Shown one piece after another: positions 60,118-64,000 of a stretch of DNA of 64,000 nucleotides (positions are counted from its first letter, which is position 1; each line of letters starts with the position of its first letter). This DNA is from Macrobrachium rosenbergii (lineage: Eukaryota > Arthropoda > Malacostraca > Decapoda > Palaemonidae): NCBI RefSeq assembly GCF_040412425.1, contig NC_089755.1, positions 58,509,298-58,573,297 of the forward strand. The letters run 5' to 3'. Made by a program: the position numbers and the translations under genes. The notes below the pieces were generated by a model. That model worked only from the letters and a program-made list of their open reading frames with translations. It searched no databases and was not told the DNA's origin.

Positions 60118-60169
<52 letters not shown>

Positions 60170-60263
60170 TGGTTGAACGTTTAGATGGAATTTGGGTTAC
60201 TGAGAGAGAGAGAGAGAGAGAGGGGGGGGATTGGTTGAACGTTGTTAGATTTTGGGTTATTTG

Positions 60264-60320
<57 letters not shown>
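60118..60320 (+). repeat. (GA)n arrays with duplicated spacer, period about 63 bp
   Basis: GA arrays lie at 60118-60167, 60201-60222 and 60266-60320. The spacer TTGGTTGAACGTT-TAGAT-TTTGGGTTA occurs at about 60168 and 60231. Confidence 0.93.
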
Positions 60321-60327
<7 letters not shown>

Positions 60328-60659
60328 CGTTACACAAAGGAAACTTCCATTACAGTCCTGATGCAAGAGTTATGAAGCATTTATGGTCCAATTTGTCCTG
60401 TCAAATACTTTGCAAGAATCCTGTTGCTCGCCAATCCTCTCTTGACAGAAGAATGAACAGTGTTAGAAATCATTTTAATTTAATATTTAATATTGCTATG
60501 GGTTGAAGTGACTCTTTTGACTGCCTTAGATTGTAATTATCAGCTTTAGTTCAAGCGACGGTGCAATGCATTACTACCCTAATAATATTCTCTTAGCATT
60601 TGAATACATTTTTATCTATTTGTTCATTTATTAATATATTTTTCTTTTTTTTTTTAATA
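60321..60659. other. AT-rich unique DNA, no gene seen
   Basis: No feature was recognised. Confidence 0.6.
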
Positions 60660-60796
60660 GGTGGGATCTTTTCTTTATGTATATCCCTTTAACTCCTCTT
60701 GCTTCTTCCTAATGAAAACCATATTCTTTGGAAGCTTGAATTTCAAGTCATTGGCCCATGTGGTGGGCTTGTTCCATATGAGTAAGTGTCATCTTA

Positions 60797-60866
<70 letters not shown>
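60660..60866 (+). mobile_element. Family C AAT-tailed repeat
   Basis: GTGGGATCTTTTCTTTATGT, CTTCTTCCTAATGAAAACC, ATATTCTTTGGAAGCTTGAA, TGTGGTGGGCTTGTTCCATA and TGTCATCTTATGA lead directly into AAT (60801-60866). Body and tail match the copy at 34260. All four copies in the window lie on the plus strand. Confidence 0.82.
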
Positions 60867-60867
<1 letters not shown>

Positions 60868-61093
60868 CCCAGAGTAAATCTTTGCCTGATTATCTGAGGG
60901 ATTAAAACCTTCGTTTTCGGTTTTATTTACTTGTTGCTGTAAATCTTGATTACGCAAGAGGTAATTTGCGTATTTTTACGGAAATATTATTAAAGCTTGG
61001 CTTCTCAGCTGTCAAATAACTTCGTGCAGAGAAACTAAATGAGGCAATCCATTTACTTTGATGTAATGGATGTATCTTACAGTTTACCAAGGT

Positions 61094-61098
<5 letters not shown>

Positions 61099-61157
<59 letters not shown>
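61099..61157. repeat. (CT)n microsatellite
   Basis: A CT array of about 29 units. Confidence 0.97.
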
Positions 61158-61160
<3 letters not shown>

Positions 61161-61208
61161 TTGACAAAATGGAGCAATGGTAACTTCCCCATTTTTCATT
61201 CTTCCCTG

Positions 61209-61511
<303 letters not shown>

Positions 61512-61589
61512 CATACATACATACATACGTTACATACGTACTTATCCCATATATAACAATAATTGAAAGGAGGCAATTTTCAAGTTCCG

Positions 61590-61590
<1 letters not shown>

Positions 61591-61650
<60 letters not shown>
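61591..61650. repeat. (CT)n microsatellite
   Basis: A CT array of about 30 units. Confidence 0.97.
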
Positions 61651-61651
<1 letters not shown>

Positions 61652-62203
61652 ACGTACGCACAAACACACAGTTCCCCCTCTCGGAAAAAAGTATGACAAG
61701 ACTGCTTTAAATAATTTAACCTGTAGGAGAGGAAATTCATTAGAATTCTGCATTCTTGTTCTCCAGAGTGAATCCTGACGATGCAAAATCATGCAGAGTC
61801 GGAATGCATTTGCAATGGCATCATTATTCAGCTTCCAGATGCGACGTTTTGAAAAAAAAAAAAAAAAAAAAAAAGGACTGACTCTAAATCCACCTCGATT
61901 CTTCCTTCCTTATGTTCTGAGACAGACGAATATACAAGGGCATTACTCATTTAGCTGAGGAATATTCAAAGGTTTTGTTTTAAGAGGTCGTGAGGCTGGC
62001 TTGTTTTGGGGGGGGGGAAGTTCTTGGGGATTGGAGGGAGGAGGGAGTGACTGTTGGGGACTGTTGGGGGAGGGAAGGGCTTCTCTGAAGTCTATTACTA
62101 AGGTGATGAGCTCATAGATGTTTTATTTCTTACATGTCTTAGTTTATTTAAAACTAATTTGGTTGGTGTGTTTCCTTATTTAAGTGTTAGTGATTTATAG
62201 AAA

Positions 62204-62205
<2 letters not shown>
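61651..62205. other. Unique DNA with a 23 bp A run
   Basis: The A run is at about 61852-61874. A G-rich patch lies at about 62009-62075. No gene is supported. Confidence 0.6.
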
Positions 62206-62243
<38 letters not shown>

Positions 62244-62361
62244 AACAATGCAAGAACATAACCATGCATTAACAAAGTCCCAAAGAGAGAGAAAAAATGA
62301 GAGAGAGAGAGATTTGTTATTTCAAAGCTTAAATTGAAGAACTTATAGAAATAAAAAAATA

Positions 62362-62431
<70 letters not shown>

Positions 62432-62470
62432 CAATGCAAGACTGTAACATGCATTAACAAAGAGCCAAAA
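62206..62470 (+). repeat. (CT)n and (GA)n arrays with two shared spacers
   Basis: CT lies at 62206-62242 and GA at 62370-62428. AACAATGCAAGAMYRTAAC then ATGCATTAACAAAG follows both arrays (62244 and 62431). TTTCAAAGCTTAAATTGAAG then AACTTATAGAAATAAAAA (about 62316-62355) matches the third spacer at 35173-35226. Confidence 0.92.
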
Positions 62471-62864
62471 CCACAGTCCAGTACATCCAAACACACTCAC
62501 TCTCTCACTCTCTACCCTCCATCAGTGAGTGGGCCATGAAGACACCCCCTGTACCCCTAACCCTCCTTCTCCCCACAAACCCCCCCCCTCCCCACCTCAG
62601 GGCTGTTTATGGAACGGTGGAGAGTCTGCTGAGCTGAGCACTGCAATATGTTCATAAAGCTGTATTTATACGGCAGAGCGCACACGGGGTACCACGGCCG
62701 TGTATGTGTGTGTGTGTGTATATATGTGTATGTGTAAAAGGCACTGCATGTATATACACTCTCTACACTCTCCCCCCCTCCCCACACCACACAAACAGCA
62801 ACCCTCTACTAAACTTAGCCCATGTACGCTCGCTTGGTCCCCCTACAATAATAACCCTTTTCTG

Positions 62865-62867
<3 letters not shown>
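62471..62867. other. Unique C-rich DNA, no gene seen
   Basis: C-rich runs lie at 62540-62600 and 62765-62785. A GT patch lies at 62704-62735. Confidence 0.6.

Positions 62868-62918
<51 letters not shown>
62868..62918. repeat. (CT)n microsatellite
   Basis: A CT array of about 25 units. Confidence 0.97.
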
Positions 62919-62920
<2 letters not shown>

Positions 62921-63015
62921 AATAACAAGAGAGGTGGCCTAATTCCCACGGTTTTTGGAGGTTTTGTGAAGGTTTTTTCCACTTTTGTGTGGTTTTTTGG
63001 GGTCTGCATCTTTTC

Positions 63016-63610
63016 GCACTCGAACTGGACTCTTTTATGGATTCTATGCACTCGAACTGGGGTTTTAATGGATTCTTTGCACTTGAACTGGTTTTTTATG
63101 GATTATTTTCACAATAACTTTTTTTGAATTCCTTGCACTCGAACTGGCTTTCTAATGGATTCTTTACACTCGAACTTTTTTTTTTTTATGGATTCCTTGC
63201 ACTCGAACTGGCCTTTTAATGGGTTCTTCGCACTCGAACTTTTTTTTTATGGATTCTTTGCACCCGAACTGACTTTTTAATGGATTCTTTACGCTCGAAC
63301 TGGCTTTTTAATGGATTCTTTGCACTCGAACTAGTTTTTTTATGGATTCTTTACACTTAAAGCTGTTAGTTTAGCGACTTTCGCACTGCAGCTGAATATA
63401 TTAGTGATTCTTTGCACTCGAGCTCGTTGTTCTAGTATGCACTCGAGATTAATATTTTAGGCTGTTGCACTCAAACTGCACTCTCTTAGTACTTGTTCTC
63501 GCACTCGAAAGGATTTAGTTTAGTTTACATTCAGCGAATCAGAGAGATGTTTCGCTGATTCGGTTTTTCACCAAATCTTGTTTTAATGTTCTTCTGCACT
63601 CGAATTGTTT
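63016..63610 (+). repeat. 31 bp minisatellite, about 12 clear units with a degenerate right flank
   Basis: The unit GCACTCGAACTGGCTTTTTA then ATGGATTCTTT repeats with a 31-32 bp step (63136, 63167, 63199). Right of about 63365 only the GCACTCGA core persists at irregular spacing. Confidence 0.92.
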
Positions 63611-63978
63611 GGTTGATTCGGTTTTTCACTAAACCAGTTGCTTTTATTTTATTCTCAGATGATTCGTGCTAGTTCTTTTTTTTTTTTTGCTGATTGCCTG
63701 GATACAATAATCCTAGTTTTGCTGACTGTGTATCTCATCCCCATTTTCCCTCGAAGAATCTTATTACACGCATAACCTACCTCTGAGTGAATTGCTTCTT
63801 CATGGATCATTTCCACTTCTGAGGAAAGTCTTTCCCCTCCCCCTCCTCCCCCCCCACCTCACTCTCACCCCTTGTCTCCTTCACTTTTTCTTTCCAACTG
63901 GAAATATTGAGTTCGTATTGCCAAGCGTGTTATTGGCAGATATTGAAACATTTTGCGAATGTTAATGTCATGTAGACA
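63611..63978. other. Unique DNA, no gene seen
   Basis: A T run lies at about 63677-63688 and a C-rich patch at about 63835-63860. Confidence 0.6.
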
Positions 63979-64000
63979 TTCTCTCTCTCTCTCTCTCTCT
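63979..64000. repeat. (CT)n microsatellite cut by the window edge
   Basis: The array continues to the last base. Confidence 0.95.

Overview
This is a 64 kb stretch of eukaryotic, gene-poor DNA. I could not support a single protein-coding gene, rRNA, tRNA or CRISPR array in it. The sequence is AT-rich and saturated with long, mostly uninterrupted microsatellites: (GA/CT)n, (AT)n and (AAT/ATT)n, plus some (GT/CA)n, (CTC)n and (CTT)n. My hand tally of the listed arrays is about 8 kb, roughly 12% of the window. Together with several dispersed repeats whose sequence I recognise from memory from decapod genomic DNA, this points to a decapod crustacean, possibly a caridean or palaemonid prawn. The decapod call is fairly firm; the family is a guess. 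Long open frames exist only where a microsatellite or minisatellite has no stop codon in some frame (Leu-Ser, Arg-Glu, Tyr-Ile, poly-Ile/Asn/Tyr).

Three layers sit on an otherwise unremarkable unique background. (1) Dispersed elements. Family A is a ~400 bp multi-hairpin foldback element with eight copies (5541, 12134, 14204-, 23648, 26424, 40259-, 46797 fragment, 51722). Family B is a ~300 bp element with a GTGCACC/GGTGCAC hairpin (7374, 41464-, 52155). Family C is an AAT-tailed repeat (27004, 34260, 47443, 60660). There is also a probable fragment of a non-LTR-type repeat (21533) and a tRNA-like SINE candidate (49174). (2) Local tandem arrays: minisatellites of about 10, 12, 31, 32, 35, 38, 55-57, 59 and 68 bp, and low-copy tandem duplications with periods of about 135-180 bp. 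(3) Microsatellites, many of which form part of a duplicated unit: a unique 50-90 bp spacer plus its array is copied two or three times in a row (4.8, 15.2, 16.6, 18.0, 22.7, 25.8, 32.9, 35.0, 44.2, 53.8, 60.2 and 62.3 kb).

Layout. 0-5 kb: AT-rich unique DNA, long arrays, a 55 bp inverted repeat and an AAT-linked triplication. 5-20 kb: families A and B, GA/CT arrays and a 12 bp minisatellite. 20-30 kb: a 55-57 bp array, clustered GA/CT arrays, opposed AAT/ATT arrays, an ATTAATCA cluster and a CRE/ETS-like cluster. 30-45 kb: a dense CT cluster, a GAAACGG array, a 68 bp CACGTG-bearing array and hairpin duplications. 45-64 kb: the longest AT arrays, paired 38 and 59 bp arrays, a 32 bp self-complementary array and a 31 bp array at the right edge. 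A few unique stretches (3.0-3.4, 13.0-13.3, 25.4-25.6, 29.8-30.1, 38.1-38.5 and 43.2-43.6 kb) carry motif clusters that could be regulatory, but only comparative or chromatin data could show it. No genes were found, so there is no pathway to describe.
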